Below, piece by piece: positions 24,339 to 33,347 of a DNA stretch of 39,077 nt (positions are counted from its first letter, which is position 1; each line of letters opens with the position of its first letter). Source of the DNA: Kiritimatiellota bacterium (GTDB lineage Bacteria > Verrucomicrobiota > Kiritimatiellia > CAIQIC01). The stretch spans positions 1 to 39,077 of the forward strand of contig JAPLSZ010000253.1 in NCBI GenBank assembly GCA_026398385.1, given 5' to 3'. Position numbers and translations under genes: made by a program. The notes under the pieces are model-generated. The model searched no databases, was not told the DNA's origin, and worked only from the letters and a program-made list of their open reading frames with translations.

Positions 24339-24787
24339 GGCTGCGTTCCTTTGCTGAGGCCCCGCTGGGTTTCCTTGAGCACCACCTTGGCCTGGCTCAA
24401 GATCTTAAACCGATCATCCTGTTTGTTGAACTGAAAACCGGTCCCGGTAATCACCATATTGTCCCGCGTGATCCGCACCGGGCCCTCCGACTGGGCCGTG
24501 TTGCGCGCGCGGTCGAACAGGCACAGCGGTGCCGTGACCCGCAGGTTCACCTGTGTGCCCTCGTAAAACTCGATTTTCAGCCCCGTGATCTCGATGTGGC
24601 CGTCGGGCAGGCTCTTCGCCAGGTCGCCGAACATCTGGCTCTTCAAACGCCCCTGCTCGTCGTACGACGGGATGCGGACGCCGGCGACGCTTTGAAAATC
24701 CGTGTTCTGCGCCCGCGCCAGCCACGCCGCCGCCCCCAGAGCCGTCGTCCAGAATAAGACCGCCGCCAGGCCGGTTCTGTTCATCAT
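24335..24787 (-). CDS. lptC: LptC-like LPS export protein
   Basis: A 150-residue bitopic protein with one N-terminal membrane helix (LAAVLFWTTALGAAAWLA) and an LptC/DUF1239 beta-sandwich (YDEQGRLKSQMFGDLAKSLPDGHIEITGLKIEFY, then APLCLFDRARNTAQSEGPVRITRDNMVITGTG). It takes LPS from the LptBFG transporter and hands it to LptA. Similarity to LptC is at the level of pattern and context, since this family diverges fast. Two adjacent ATG codons could start it; the first is used. It begins 8 nt after kdsA. Confidence 0.8.
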   Translation of the reverse strand: MMNRTGLAAVLFWTTALGAAAWLARAQNTDFQSVAGVRIPSYDEQGRLKSQMFGDLAKSLPDGHIEITGLKIEFYEGTQVNLRVTAPLCLFDRARNTAQSEGPVRITRDNMVITGTGFQFNKQDDRFKILSQAKVVLKETQRGLSKGTQP

Positions 24788-24795
24788 GCTCAAGC

Positions 24796-25731
24796 CTATC
24801 GCAAAACTCTTACGGACGCGATCCCGCTGCTTCCGAGAGATCGGGACGTCCCGCACCGCACGATCCGATCAATCGCGCGCAACTGCCGCCACAGCGGGCG
24901 CAGGGCGGCGAACGGGAGGGCGTTGGCCGCATCGGAGCGCGCCTGCGCCGGGCGCACGTGCGTCTCCACGAACACGCCGTCGCAGCCCGCGGCCGCCGCC
25001 GCGCGCGCCAGGTGCGGCGCCCAGCGCCCGTCGCCGCCCGAGCGGTCGCCCGCGCCGCCGGGCAGTTGCACGCTGTGCGTCGCGTCGAAAATCACCGGGT
25101 ACCCGAACGCGCGCAGGATCGGCAGGCTGCGCAGGTCCGCCACCAGGTTGTTGTAGCCGAAGCTCGCGCCGCGCTCGGTCACGATAATATTCCGGTTGCC
25201 CGTGCTCTCGAGCTTGGCGATCACGTGGCGGACGTCCCACGGCGCGAGAAACTGGCCCTTCTTGATGTTCACTACGCGGCCGCTCGCGCCCAGCGCCAGC
25301 ACGAGGTCCGTCTGCCGGCAGAGAAACGCGGGCAACTGGAGCACGTCGGCCACCTGCGCGGCGAGCGGCACCTCCGCTTCGCTGTGCACATCCGTCAGAA
25401 TGGGCAGGCCGTACCGCTCCTTGACTTCCCGCAGGATGTCCAGCCCCCGCGACAGTCCCGGCCCGCGGAAGGCGTGGAGCGCGGTCCGGTTCGCCTTGTC
25501 GTAGGACGCCTTGAAGATGAAAGGGATCCCTTCGTCGCGCGCCAGCCGGGCGAGCCGCGCCGCGAGCGCCAGGCAGCCCGCGCGGCTCTCGATCACGCAC
25601 GGTCCGGCGATCAGCGCCAGCGGGTGGCGGCCGCCGAGGCGCACCGTGCCGACGTGAATGACGCGGGTGGTGGGCAGGCGCGGGGACGTACCGGCCGCTG
25701 ATTCCACACGGCTGCTTCCGACCCTGACCAT
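24796..25731 (-). CDS. kdsA: 3-deoxy-8-phosphooctulonate synthase (Kdo-8-P synthase)
   Basis: A 311-residue KdsA that condenses phosphoenolpyruvate with arabinose-5-phosphate to Kdo-8-phosphate, the first committed step to the Kdo of lipid A core. Motifs: LIAGPCVIES, IFKASYDKANRT, LTDVHSEAEV, LQLPAFLCRQTDL, NIKKGQFLAPWDV, VTERGASFGYNNLV, FDATHSVQLPGG and FVETHVRP. About 20 extra residues precede the family N-terminus. The ATG overlaps the kdsB stop (TAATG), which supports this start. The open frame continues upstream, antisense to nothing functional, and is not part of the protein. Confidence 0.95.
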   Translation of the reverse strand: MVRVGSSRVESAAGTSPRLPTTRVIHVGTVRLGGRHPLALIAGPCVIESRAGCLALAARLARLARDEGIPFIFKASYDKANRTALHAFRGPGLSRGLDILREVKERYGLPILTDVHSEAEVPLAAQVADVLQLPAFLCRQTDLVLALGASGRVVNIKKGQFLAPWDVRHVIAKLESTGNRNIIVTERGASFGYNNLVADLRSLPILRAFGYPVIFDATHSVQLPGGAGDRSGGDGRWAPHLARAAAAAGCDGVFVETHVRPAQARSDAANALPFAALRPLWRQLRAIDRIVRCGTSRSLGSSGIASVRVLR

Positions 25732-26510
25732 TACGCCTGCGCTCCTTTTCTTTCCGCGCCGAGGCCCCGTTGCCGCATTTCCGCCTCCGCCCGCGCCACG
25801 TCCTCCGGCGTATCCACGCCGACGCCCGCGGCGCTGGTCGTCAACACCTGCAGGCGGCCGCCCAGCCAGAGAGCCCGGAGCTGCTCCAGCTTTTCGGCCT
25901 GCTCCAGCGCGCACGGCGGCGTCGCCACCAGCCGCTCCAGAAACGCCCGCTGGTAGGCGTAGATGCCGATGTGCCGGTAATATAAGCCATCCGGGCCTGC
26001 CGCGCCAGCGTCCTTTTCGCGGAGGCAGGGAACCGCGGCCCGCGAGAAATACAGCGCCTGTCCCGCCCGGCCCCGCACCACCTTCACCACCGACGGATTG
26101 GCGATGTCGCGCGGGTCGGTGAGCGGCGCGGCGGCGGTCGCCATGTCCCAGTCGGCGCAGCCGGCCAGCGCCCGGACCAGCTCGTCCATCAGCGCCGGAT
26201 CCGCCAGCGGCTCGTCGCCCTGGATGTTGAGCACCACGTCCGCCGGGATCGCGCGCACCGCTTCCGCGATCCGGTCCGTGCCCGAGGGGTGGTGCGGCGA
26301 CGTCATCACGACCTCCGCGCCAAGGTGCGCCGCCGCGGCGCGGATGCGCTCGTCGTCCGTCGCCACCAGCAGGCGGTCGAGCGTGCGCGCCTGGCGCGCC
26401 CGCTCGAGCACCCACGCCAGCAGCGGCCGGCCCAGCAACGGCTGCAGGCTCTTGCCGGGGAAGCGCGTGGAACCCCACCGCGCCGGTATCACGCCCACGC
26501 TCGTGCTCAT
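25731..26510 (-). CDS. kdsB: CMP-Kdo synthetase
   Basis: A 259-residue KdsB that activates Kdo with CTP to CMP-Kdo. Motifs are VIPARWGSTRFPGKSL (nucleotide-binding loop), TDDERI, TSPHHPSGTDRIAEA, NIQGDEPL, YRHIGIYAYQR, and LEQAEKLEQLRALW near the end. Length is standard. It is the first gene of the LPS run and diverges from vapB; a TTGACT/CAAAAT promoter lies in the gap. Confidence 0.96.
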   Translation of the reverse strand: MSTSVGVIPARWGSTRFPGKSLQPLLGRPLLAWVLERARQARTLDRLLVATDDERIRAAAAHLGAEVVMTSPHHPSGTDRIAEAVRAIPADVVLNIQGDEPLADPALMDELVRALAGCADWDMATAAAPLTDPRDIANPSVVKVVRGRAGQALYFSRAAVPCLREKDAGAAGPDGLYYRHIGIYAYQRAFLERLVATPPCALEQAEKLEQLRALWLGGRLQVLTTSAAGVGVDTPEDVARAEAEMRQRGLGAERKGAQA

Positions 26511-26534
26511 CGTTCGCTCGCTTTCTCCGCCGGC

Positions 26535-26562
26535 ATTTTGAAAGCCGCGCGCGGAAAGTCAA
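26535..26562 (-). promoter_or_regulatory. Promoter of the kdsB operon
   Basis: TTGACT and CAAAAT are spaced by 16 bp, with the -10 about 24 nt before the kdsB ATG. The -35 boxes of this promoter and of vapB lie about 30 bp apart and face opposite ways. Confidence 0.45.
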
Positions 26563-26593
26563 GCTCGGGCGCACAGCACGGGCTTTTCTTTTG

Positions 26594-26622
26594 TTGACAT
26601 CCATATGCCTTGCCCATATGTT
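26594..26622 (+). promoter_or_regulatory. Promoter of vapBC, leaderless geometry
   Basis: A perfect TTGACA -35 box is 17 bp from TATGTT. The -10 ends 7 nt before the vapB ATG, so the predicted start of transcription coincides with the start codon. No ribosome-binding site can fit. Confidence 0.65.
26601..26620. promoter_or_regulatory. Putative VapB operator: two CCATATG repeats
   Basis: CCATATG occurs twice with a 13-bp period, and each CATATG is itself palindromic. The repeats fill the -35/-10 spacer and touch the -10. Ribbon-helix-helix antitoxins typically autoregulate from such sites. Confidence 0.55.
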
Positions 26623-26629
26623 TTGATGC

Positions 26630-26872
26630 ATGAGAACCACGTTGAGCTTGCCGGGGAACCTGTTGGAGTATGTCCGCCAGCGGGCGGCCGAGGAACATCG
26701 CACGATGGCCTCTATCATCGAAGACGCCTTGCGCGGGGAGCGTGCCCGGAAGGCGGCGCGTCCGAAACACCCGCCGCCACGGTTGCCGGTGTTCGGCGGG
26801 CGCGGCGTGCGACCGGGCGTGAATCTGGACAGCACCGGGGAATTGCTGGACCGCATGGAGGGGCGCTGGTGA
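26630..26872 (+). CDS. Ribbon-helix-helix antitoxin, VapB type
   Basis: An 80-residue antitoxin. The N-terminal RHH fold (MRTTLSLPGNLLEYVRQRAAEEHRTMASIIEDALR, residues 1-35) should dimerise and bind the CCATATG repeats. The C-terminal 45 residues (PPPRLPVFGGRGVRPGVNLDSTGELLDRMEG) are of the extended toxin-neutralising type. It overlaps the toxin gene by 4 nt. The start codon is set by the alignment of the RHH strand and by the promoter position. Confidence 0.88.
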   Translation: MRTTLSLPGNLLEYVRQRAAEEHRTMASIIEDALRGERARKAARPKHPPPRLPVFGGRGVRPGVNLDSTGELLDRMEGRW

Positions 26873-27294
26873 TCCTGATGGACGTCAATGTGCTGGTGTA
26901 CGCGCATCGCAAGGACACGCAACGCCATGGGGAGTACCATCGCTGGCTGCAGGGCGTGCTGACGGGCGATGCCGGGTTTGGCGTGACGGATGTCGTTCTG
27001 TCCGGATTTGTGCGCATCGTGACCCATCCGCGCATCTTCGATCCGCCGACGCCGCTCCCGCAGGCGCTCGCCTTCGCCGAAGTTTTGCGGACGCACCCGG
27101 CCGCGACGTTGGTGCAACCCGGGCCGCGGCATTGGGAGTTGTTTAGCAAGCTGTGCCGAGAGGCGGGCGCCGCCGGCAACCTGATCGCGGACGCCTGGTT
27201 GGCCGCGCTCGCGATCGAATCCGGCTGCGAATGGATCACCACCGACCGCGATTTCGCACGCTTTCCCGGCTTGCGTTGGCGGGCGCCGCTGTAG
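26869..27294 (+). CDS. vapC: PIN-domain ribonuclease toxin, VapC type
   Basis: A 141-residue PIN-domain toxin of the group ending TTDRDFARFPGLRWR. Metal-binding acids visible are D5 (MDVNVLVYA), D108 (NLIADAWLA) and D126/D128 (TTDRDF). The glutamate often seen near residue 45 is replaced in VLSGFVRIVTHPRIF, as in relatives I recall. Toxins of this type cleave tRNA or rRNA. The start is a GTG overlapping the antitoxin stop (GTGA), so translation depends on vapB. Transfer as a unit is plausible but base composition does not stand out. Confidence 0.88.
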   Translation: MILMDVNVLVYAHRKDTQRHGEYHRWLQGVLTGDAGFGVTDVVLSGFVRIVTHPRIFDPPTPLPQALAFAEVLRTHPAATLVQPGPRHWELFSKLCREAGAAGNLIADAWLAALAIESGCEWITTDRDFARFPGLRWRAPL

Positions 27295-27417
27295 CCGGGA
27301 TACGAAGGGACATTCTATGGTCGTGGAATTTCAAGCGCCGGGGCCATCGCCGCGCATTGCCAACCGTGCCCGTGGCAGGGCTCTGTGGACCCGGTCCAAA
27401 AAATCGCGCAGAAAGGA

Positions 27418-27446
27418 TTGACAGCGGTCTCCGCGTCCGCTAAAGT
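27418..27446 (+). promoter_or_regulatory. Promoter of rplM-rpsI
   Basis: A perfect TTGACA is 17 bp from TAAAGT. The predicted leader is about 26 nt and contains GAAGGG before the rplM ATG, leaving no room for a structured L13 autoregulatory leader. Confidence 0.55.
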
Positions 27447-27478
27447 CCGCCCCGCGATTCGACACGAGAAGGGCACGC

Positions 27479-27913
27479 ATGAAGACAACGATCATGAAGG
27501 TGGCGGACGTTCGGCGGGTGTGGCATCTGGTGGATGCCGCGGATCAGCCCGTCGGCCGGCTGGCGGTGAAAATTGCCAAACTTTTGCGCGGTAAAGACAA
27601 GCCGGTGTTCACGCCGCACGTGGACATGGGCGATTTTGTCGTGGTGATCAACGCGGCCAAAGTCAAGCTGACCGGCGCCAAGGAAGAACAGAAACTCTAC
27701 AAGAGCTATTCGCTCTATCCGGGCGGCTTGAAGGAAAAGACCGCCGCCGCGGTGCGGGCGAAGCACCCGGCCTTCCTGGTGGAGCACGCGGTGCACGGCA
27801 TGCTGCCCAAGAACCGGCTCAGCCGCACGCTGCTTGGGCGCCTGCACGTCTATGGCGGCGCCGCGCATCCGCACGCCGCCCAGCAGCCCCAGGCGCTGGC
27901 CTGGTCATTATAG
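27479..27913 (+). CDS. rplM: 50S ribosomal protein L13
   Basis: A 144-residue L13, normal in length, an early-assembly protein of the large subunit. Family signatures are WHLVDAADQPVGRLAVKIAKLLRGKDKPVFTPHVDMGDFVVVINA and GMLPKNRLSRTLLGRLHVYGG. It pairs with rpsI as in nearly all bacteria (15 nt apart). The first ATG, preceded by GAAGGG, is used; the second (residue 6) lacks a site. Confidence 0.98.
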   Translation: MKTTIMKVADVRRVWHLVDAADQPVGRLAVKIAKLLRGKDKPVFTPHVDMGDFVVVINAAKVKLTGAKEEQKLYKSYSLYPGGLKEKTAAAVRAKHPAFLVEHAVHGMLPKNRLSRTLLGRLHVYGGAAHPHAAQQPQALAWSL

Positions 27914-27928
27914 TAAGGAGAACGGATC

Positions 27929-28327
<399 letters not shown>

Positions 28328-28400
28328 GCGCGCGAACGCGGCGGGTGGACCCGCGACCCCGCCGCCCGCCTCCGTTCCGCCGTCCGCCGGCGAGGAAAGT

Positions 28401-29609
28401 ATGAGCAAGCCGAAGATTGTCGTGCGCGAAACCATCCGATTGCCCCAGGGCTTCCGCGCCGCGGGCGTGGCGGCCGGCTTGAAAAAGAGCGGCCGCCCGG
28501 ATCTGGCCCTGTTCGTCTCCGACCTGCCGGCCGCCATCGCCGGCGTTTTTACCACCAACCAGGTGCAGTCCGCCACGGTCAAATTGGACCGCCGGCGGCT
28601 GGCCGGCGGGGTGGGGCGCGCGATCGTGGTCAACAGCGGCAATGCCAACGCCTGCAACGGTCCGGCCGGCTTGCGTGACGCGGACCGCATGACCGCGCTC
28701 ACGGCCGAATTGCTGAACCTTAGCAAGCGGCAGGTATTCGTCTGTTCCACGGGCCGGATCGGCCTGCCGATGCCGATGGAGATCATTGAGCCCGGCATCC
28801 GCCAGGCCGTCGCGGCCCTGTCGCCGCGCGGCGGCCGGGACGCCGCCACGGCGATCATGACCACCGACACGCGCATCAAGCACGCCACCGTAACGCTGCC
28901 GGTGGATGGCCGGACGGTGACGTTGACCGGCTGTGCCAAGGGCTCCGGCATGATCGAGCCAAAGATGGCGACCATGCTGGCGTTTCTGATGACCGACGCC
29001 CGCGTGTACCGGCCGGCGCTGCAGGCCAGCCTCGCGGCCGCGGCCGATGACAGTTTTAACCGCATTTCCGTGGATGGCGACCGCAGCACGAACGATACGG
29101 TGCTGATGTTGGCCAACGGCGCGGCGGCGAATGCGACACTGCAGCCGGGCCACCCGGACTGGCCCGCCTGGGTCGCCGCGGTTCGTCAACTGACGCTCAA
29201 CCTCGCCATCAAGATGGCGCGCGATGGCGAGGGCGCCACCAAACTCGTCACCGTCCGCGTCCGCGGCGCGCGGAACGACGCCGAGGCGGACCTGGCCGCG
29301 CGGGCGGTGGCCAATTCGCTGCTGGTCAAGACCTCCTGGGTCGGTGACTACCCGAACTGGGGCCGGATCATGGACGCCCTGGGTTACTCCGCGGCCAAAG
29401 TCGCCGAAGAGCGCGTGGATATCGGCTACGACGACCTGCCGGCAGCGCGGGGCGGCGTGTGGGCCGGCACGCCCCTGGCGCGGCTGAAGCGCATCCAGCG
29501 GCGCAAGGCCTTCACGCTGAACATCAACCTGCACCTCGGCGCGGGCGCAGCCGTGGTGTACACGTGCGACTGCACCGAGGCCTACGTGCGCATCAATTAC
29601 GGGGAGTGA
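28401..29609 (+). CDS. argJ: Glutamate N-acetyltransferase ArgJ
   Basis: A 402-residue ArgJ that transfers acetyl from N-acetylornithine to glutamate in the cyclic arginine pathway and may also accept acetyl-CoA. The autoproteolytic site is present: K188-M-A-T191-MLAF, with cleavage before T191, the nucleophile of the beta chain. Other landmarks are VFTTNQVQSA, VNSGNANACNG, STGRIG and FNRISVDGDRSTNDT. Start: ATG with GAGG upstream. It follows rpsI by 73 nt without a visible terminator and precedes argB by 2 nt. Confidence 0.96.
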   Translation: MSKPKIVVRETIRLPQGFRAAGVAAGLKKSGRPDLALFVSDLPAAIAGVFTTNQVQSATVKLDRRRLAGGVGRAIVVNSGNANACNGPAGLRDADRMTALTAELLNLSKRQVFVCSTGRIGLPMPMEIIEPGIRQAVAALSPRGGRDAATAIMTTDTRIKHATVTLPVDGRTVTLTGCAKGSGMIEPKMATMLAFLMTDARVYRPALQASLAAAADDSFNRISVDGDRSTNDTVLMLANGAAANATLQPGHPDWPAWVAAVRQLTLNLAIKMARDGEGATKLVTVRVRGARNDAEADLAARAVANSLLVKTSWVGDYPNWGRIMDALGYSAAKVAEERVDIGYDDLPAARGGVWAGTPLARLKRIQRRKAFTLNINLHLGAGAAVVYTCDCTEAYVRINYGE

Positions 29610-29611
29610 GC

Positions 29612-30484
29612 ATGCAGCAGATCATCGCCAAGGCGGAAGTCTTGCTCGAGGCCTTGCCGTACATCCAGCGGTTTCGTGGCGACACCGTGGTGGTCAAGTT
29701 CGGCGGCAGCGCGATGGAAGACCGGGCGTGCGTGGAACGCGTGCTGCAGGACATCGCCTTCATGGAGTGCGTGGGGTTGCGCCCCGTGGTGGTGCACGGC
29801 GGCGGCCGGGCGATCAACGCGCGGATGAAGGACGCCGCGCTCCAGCCGCAGTTCGTCCAGGGCCTGCGCGTGACCGACGAGGCCTCCCTGCGGATCGTCG
29901 AGCACGTGCTCAACCAGGAGGTTAATCCGGACCTCGTGGCCACGCTGGAGGGGTTCGGCTGCAAGGCGCGCGGCATCCATGGCGAGGACATCCTGCAGGT
30001 CGTCAAACTGCAGCGGCCGGACGCGGCCACCGGCCGACTGCTGGACTGGGGCTACGTCGGCGAGGTCACCGGCCTGGACGCCGAGCCGATCAAGGCCTTC
30101 CTGCAGGCGGACATCACCCCGGTCATCACCCCGCTCGGCCGTGGACCGGACCGTCATCTCTATAACATCAATGCCGACGAGGCCGCCGCCGCCCTGGCCG
30201 AGCGGCTCCAGGCGCGCAAGCTGGTATTCCTGTCCGACGTGCCCGGCTTGCTGGCCAAACGGGACGATCCGACTTCGCTGATTTCGACCCTGCGCCTGAG
30301 CGAGGTGGAGGATTTGATCGCGCGCGGCGTGATTGGCGGCGGCATGCTGCCGAAGATCGGCGGCGCGCTCAAGGCGCTGCGGGCCGGCGTGCGCAAGACG
30401 CACATCATTGACGCCGGCCTGCCGCATTCGTTGCTGCTGGAATTGTTCACCGACCGGGGTGTCGGCACGGAAATCGTGCCGTAG
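29612..30484 (+). CDS. argB: Acetylglutamate kinase
   Basis: A 290-residue amino-acid kinase that phosphorylates N-acetylglutamate in the second step of arginine synthesis. Motifs: VVVKFGGSAM, VVVHGGGRAIN, YNINADEAAAALA, LVFLSDVPGLL and IGGGMLPKIGGAL. The N-terminal helix (MQQIIAKAEVLLEALPYIQRFRGDT) is the extension seen in hexameric, arginine-inhibited enzymes. GGGGAG precedes the ATG, which lies 2 nt after argJ, so the pair is coupled. The following 280 nt contain only the accB promoter. Confidence 0.97.
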   Translation: MQQIIAKAEVLLEALPYIQRFRGDTVVVKFGGSAMEDRACVERVLQDIAFMECVGLRPVVVHGGGRAINARMKDAALQPQFVQGLRVTDEASLRIVEHVLNQEVNPDLVATLEGFGCKARGIHGEDILQVVKLQRPDAATGRLLDWGYVGEVTGLDAEPIKAFLQADITPVITPLGRGPDRHLYNINADEAAAALAERLQARKLVFLSDVPGLLAKRDDPTSLISTLRLSEVEDLIARGVIGGGMLPKIGGALKALRAGVRKTHIIDAGLPHSLLLELFTDRGVGTEIVP

Positions 30485-30683
30485 CGCGGCGGCGGGCGCG
30501 TCGGGCTGTGCGCCGCGGTGGTGTCGGTGGTAAAGGGCCCTAAAGATAAGCTCGCGGCGGTCGAGGCCGCCCGCCCTCCCGATGAGGCCGGCGTGCGTTG
30601 TCCCTGGAGGGCCGGGCTCCGTCCCGACCGTCTTGGCCCGATTTTTCACAGCTTCTGACCCTTTACACCGGCGCGGTCTGGCA

Positions 30684-30712
30684 TGGACAGGCGCAGCGGC
30701 GGCTGGTACAGT
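30684..30712 (+). promoter_or_regulatory. Promoter of accB-accC
   Basis: TGGACA and TACAGT are spaced by 17 bp. The predicted leader of about 50 nt ends in a strong AGGAGG before accB. The TGGACA box is the same as that of the pseudopilin promoter. Confidence 0.45.
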
Positions 30713-30767
30713 ACCCGCAGTGACCGGGGACCCGGTGCGGCGCCGGGGCCTTGGATAGGAGGACGAT

Positions 30768-31217
30768 ATGGACATGGAACAAATCCGGCAGGTGATTGAC
30801 TTGATGAAAGCCAACGACCTCTGCGAGTTCGAGATGGAGGAGGAGGGCTTTCGCATCGCGGTCAAGCGCCGGAACGGCGCGGAACCAGCGGTGGTGCTGT
30901 CGCCCGCGGCGCCGGCCGGAGTCAGCCTGGCGCCCGCAGCGCCCGCCGACGCGCCCGCGGCCGAAAGCGGCAAGAAAACGGTCGAAATCAAGTCGCCGAT
31001 CGTCGGCACGTTCTACCGCGCGCCGACGCCCGACACCGAGCCGTTCGTGGGCGTGGGCGCGCACCTTGACGCCGAAACGGTGGTGTGCCTGGTGGAGGCC
31101 ATGAAAGTCATGAATGAAATCAAAGCGGAGGTCAAAGGCACCATCCGCAAGGTCCTGGCGGAGAATGCCACGGCGGTGCAGTTCGGGCAGCCGCTGTTTC
31201 TCGTGGAGCTGGATTAG
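30768..31217 (+). CDS. accB: Biotin carboxyl carrier protein of acetyl-CoA carboxylase
   Basis: A 149-residue BCCP. The N-terminal helix ([31 protein letters not shown]) binds biotin carboxylase, an Ala/Pro linker (about 40-66) follows, and the biotinyl domain carries the modified lysine K113 in EAMKVMNEI. The 'thumb' motif [15 protein letters not shown] is present. AGGAGG lies before the ATG; a second ATG two codons later is possible. It works with AccC in the first half-reaction of fatty-acid synthesis. Confidence 0.97.
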   Translation: MDMEQIRQVIDLMKANDLCEFEMEEEGFRIAVKRRNGAEPAVVLSPAAPAGVSLAPAAPADAPAAESGKKTVEIKSPIVGTFYRAPTPDTEPFVGVGAHLDAETVVCLVEAMKVMNEIKAEVKGTIRKVLAENATAVQFGQPLFLVELD

Positions 31218-31222
31218 CGCCC

Positions 31223-32584
31223 ATGTTTGAACGTATCCTGATCGCTAATCGCGGTGAAATCGCCGTGCGGATCATCCGGACGTGCCGGGAAATGGGCCTC
31301 CACACCGTGGCGGTGTACTCCACGGCGGACGAGCAATCCCTGCACGTGCAGTTGGCCGACGAGGCCATCTGCATCGGCCCGCCCCCCGCGCGGGACAGCT
31401 ACCTGAAAATCGCCAACATCATCAGCGCCGCGGAGATCGCCGACGTGGACGCGATTCATCCGGGCTATGGTTTTCTGGCCGAGAACGCGCACTTCGCCGA
31501 GATCTGCAAGAACTGCAACATCGTCTTCATCGGCCCCACGGCGGAAAACATCCGGCTGATGGGCGACAAGATCCAGGCGCGGCAGACGATGCGGAAGGCC
31601 GGCGTGCCGATCACGCCCGGCAGCGACGCGGTGCAGAGCAAGGAGGAGGCGCTGAAGGTGGCCGAGCGGCTGGGTTATCCGGTGCTGATCAAGGCCGCGG
31701 CGGGCGGCGGCGGCAAGGGTATGCGGGTGGCGCGCAACGACGTGAGCCTGGTGCATGGCTTCATGACGGCCAGCTCGGAGGCGGAACGGGCCTTCAGCAA
31801 TCCCACCATGTATATCGAAAAGTACGTCGAGCAGGCCCGCCATATCGAAGTGCAGATCATCGCCGACCACCACCGCAACGTGCTGCACCTCGGCGAGCGC
31901 GATTGCAGCCTCCAGCGTCGCCACCAGAAGCTCGTCGAGGAATCGCCGAGCCCGGGGTTGACCCACGACCAGCGCAAGAAAATCCTGCGCGCCGCCGTGC
32001 GCGCCGCGGAGGCCGTGAACTACCAGAACGCTGGCACGATCGAGTTCCTGTTCGACCAGAAGAGCGGGCAATTCTATTTCATGGAAATGAACACCCGCAT
32101 CCAGGTGGAGCATCCCGTGACGGAGGAAATCACCGGTGTGGACCTGGTGCGCGAGCAAATCCGCGTGGCCGCCGGCGGGAAGCTCTCCTTCAGCGAGCGC
32201 GACCTGAAGTTCCAGGGGCACGCCATCGAGTTCCGCATCAACGCGGAGGATCCGGCGAAGAACTTCACGCCGAGCCCCGGCCTGGTCCGGGCCGTGCATT
32301 TCCCCGGCGGGCCCGGCGTGCGGGTGGATTCGCACGTGTACTGCGGCTACGAGATTCCCCCGTATTACGACAGCATGATCGGCAAGCTGATCGTCCATGC
32401 GCACACGCGGGCCGAGGCCATCGCCCGGATGGCCCGCGCGCTGGCCGAGTTCTCCATCGACGGGGTCGCCACCACCGTGTCGTTCGGGCAGGCGCTGCTG
32501 GGCGACGCCCGGTTCACGCGCGGGGAATACAACACCGCCTTTCTGGAAAATTTCATGAAGGAAGTGTTTCTGATCAACACCTGA
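31223..32584 (+). CDS. accC: Biotin carboxylase subunit of acetyl-CoA carboxylase
   Basis: A 453-residue ATP-grasp enzyme that carboxylates biotin on AccB. Motifs include [48 protein letters not shown] (ATP lid), [12 protein letters not shown] and [22 protein letters not shown] (catalytic and metal residues). Length is standard. It starts 5 nt after accB. The carboxyltransferase genes accA and accD are not in the window. Confidence 0.98.
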   Translation: MFERILIANRGEIAVRIIRTCREMGLHTVAVYSTADEQSLHVQLADEAICIGPPPARDSYLKIANIISAAEIADVDAIHPGYGFLAENAHFAEICKNCNIVFIGPTAENIRLMGDKIQARQTMRKAGVPITPGSDAVQSKEEALKVAERLGYPVLIKAAAGGGGKGMRVARNDVSLVHGFMTASSEAERAFSNPTMYIEKYVEQARHIEVQIIADHHRNVLHLGERDCSLQRRHQKLVEESPSPGLTHDQRKKILRAAVRAAEAVNYQNAGTIEFLFDQKSGQFYFMEMNTRIQVEHPVTEEITGVDLVREQIRVAAGGKLSFSERDLKFQGHAIEFRINAEDPAKNFTPSPGLVRAVHFPGGPGVRVDSHVYCGYEIPPYYDSMIGKLIVHAHTRAEAIARMARALAEFSIDGVATTVSFGQALLGDARFTRGEYNTAFLENFMKEVFLINT

Positions 32585-32616
32585 GGCGGCCGGGCCGGGA
32601 AAGGAGCGGGGCGGAC

Positions 32617-33180
32617 ATGGATTGGGCGCGCATTGCACAGGATAGCCGGGCCGTCGCCGAGCAGGTGCTCGGCCCGCTGCGGCCGGAGATCGAGGCCGTG
32701 GGCGGCGAGCTGGCCGACCGGCTGCGGGCCGGCGGGAAGGTCCTGTTCTGCGGCAACGGCGGCAGCGCCGCCGACGCCCAGCATTTCGCCGGCGAGTTCG
32801 TCAACCGCTTCCTGCGGGAACGCCGCCCCTATGCCGGCCTGGCGCTGTCCACGGACACGTCGGTCATCACCGCCATCGGCAACGACTACGGGTATGACCA
32901 GATCTTCGAGAAACAAGTGCGGGCGCTGGGCCGGCCCGGCGACGCGCTGGTGGCGATTTCCACCAGCGGCAACGCGGCGAACGTCTGCCGCGCCGCGCAG
33001 GCGGCGCGCGCACTGGGCCTGCTGACGATCGGCCTGACCGGCGGCGCCGGCGGCCGGCTGGCGGCGCTGGTGGACCGGCGGCTGTCCATCGCCTGCGCCG
33101 CCAGCACACCGCGGATCCAGGAGGGGCACCAGCTCGTGATGCACCTGCTCTGCGAACGGGTGGAGGAGCTCCTGCAATAA
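32617..33180 (+). CDS. gmhA: Phosphoheptose isomerase (sedoheptulose-7-phosphate isomerase)
   Basis: A 187-residue SIS-domain protein of the GmhA group that makes D-glycero-manno-heptose-7-phosphate for the LPS inner core. Landmarks are VLFCGNGGSAADAQHFAGEFVNRF, LALSTDTSVITAIGNDYGYDQIFEKQVRAL, ISTSGNAANV and TPRIQEGHQLVMHLLCE, with the catalytic Glu and His in FAGEF and EGHQ. DiaA-like relatives are similar, but the GEFVNRF block favours GmhA. AAGGAG precedes the ATG, 32 nt after accC. Confidence 0.92.
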   Translation: MDWARIAQDSRAVAEQVLGPLRPEIEAVGGELADRLRAGGKVLFCGNGGSAADAQHFAGEFVNRFLRERRPYAGLALSTDTSVITAIGNDYGYDQIFEKQVRALGRPGDALVAISTSGNAANVCRAAQAARALGLLTIGLTGGAGGRLAALVDRRLSIACAASTPRIQEGHQLVMHLLCERVEELLQ

Positions 33181-33212
33181 GCCCGGCGGAAGCAAAACGG
33201 AGCCGGGAGACC

Positions 33213-33270
33213 GTAATCAGTTATCAGTAATCAAGTAATCTGATCAGTTATCAGAATAATTGGTAATCAG
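33213..33270. repeat. AT-rich (G)TAATCAGTTATCAG repeats
   Basis: Two near-identical 14-mers (TAATCAGTTATCAG and TGATCAGTTATCAG) and a shorter GTAATCAG make an AT-rich island between gmhA and the PfkB kinase gene. Base composition contrasts sharply with both flanks. Confidence 0.7.
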
Positions 33271-33347
33271 AATGTGGATCAACTTCCGTTCGTTGCGTGG
33301 GGAGGATGCCGAAGACTTTGGCGCCAGCCCTCGTGGATTTCCTGCGA

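Noticed and set aside
25732-27132. Long minus-strand frame upstream of kdsA, spanning antisense and out-of-frame sequence of kdsB and vapBC
   Set aside because: It is a shadow of kdsB and vapBC in other frames; kdsA homology begins only after the TAATG junction.
27295-27478. Structured L13 leader RNA upstream of rplM
   Set aside because: The TTGACA/TAAAGT promoter leaves only about 26 nt of leader.
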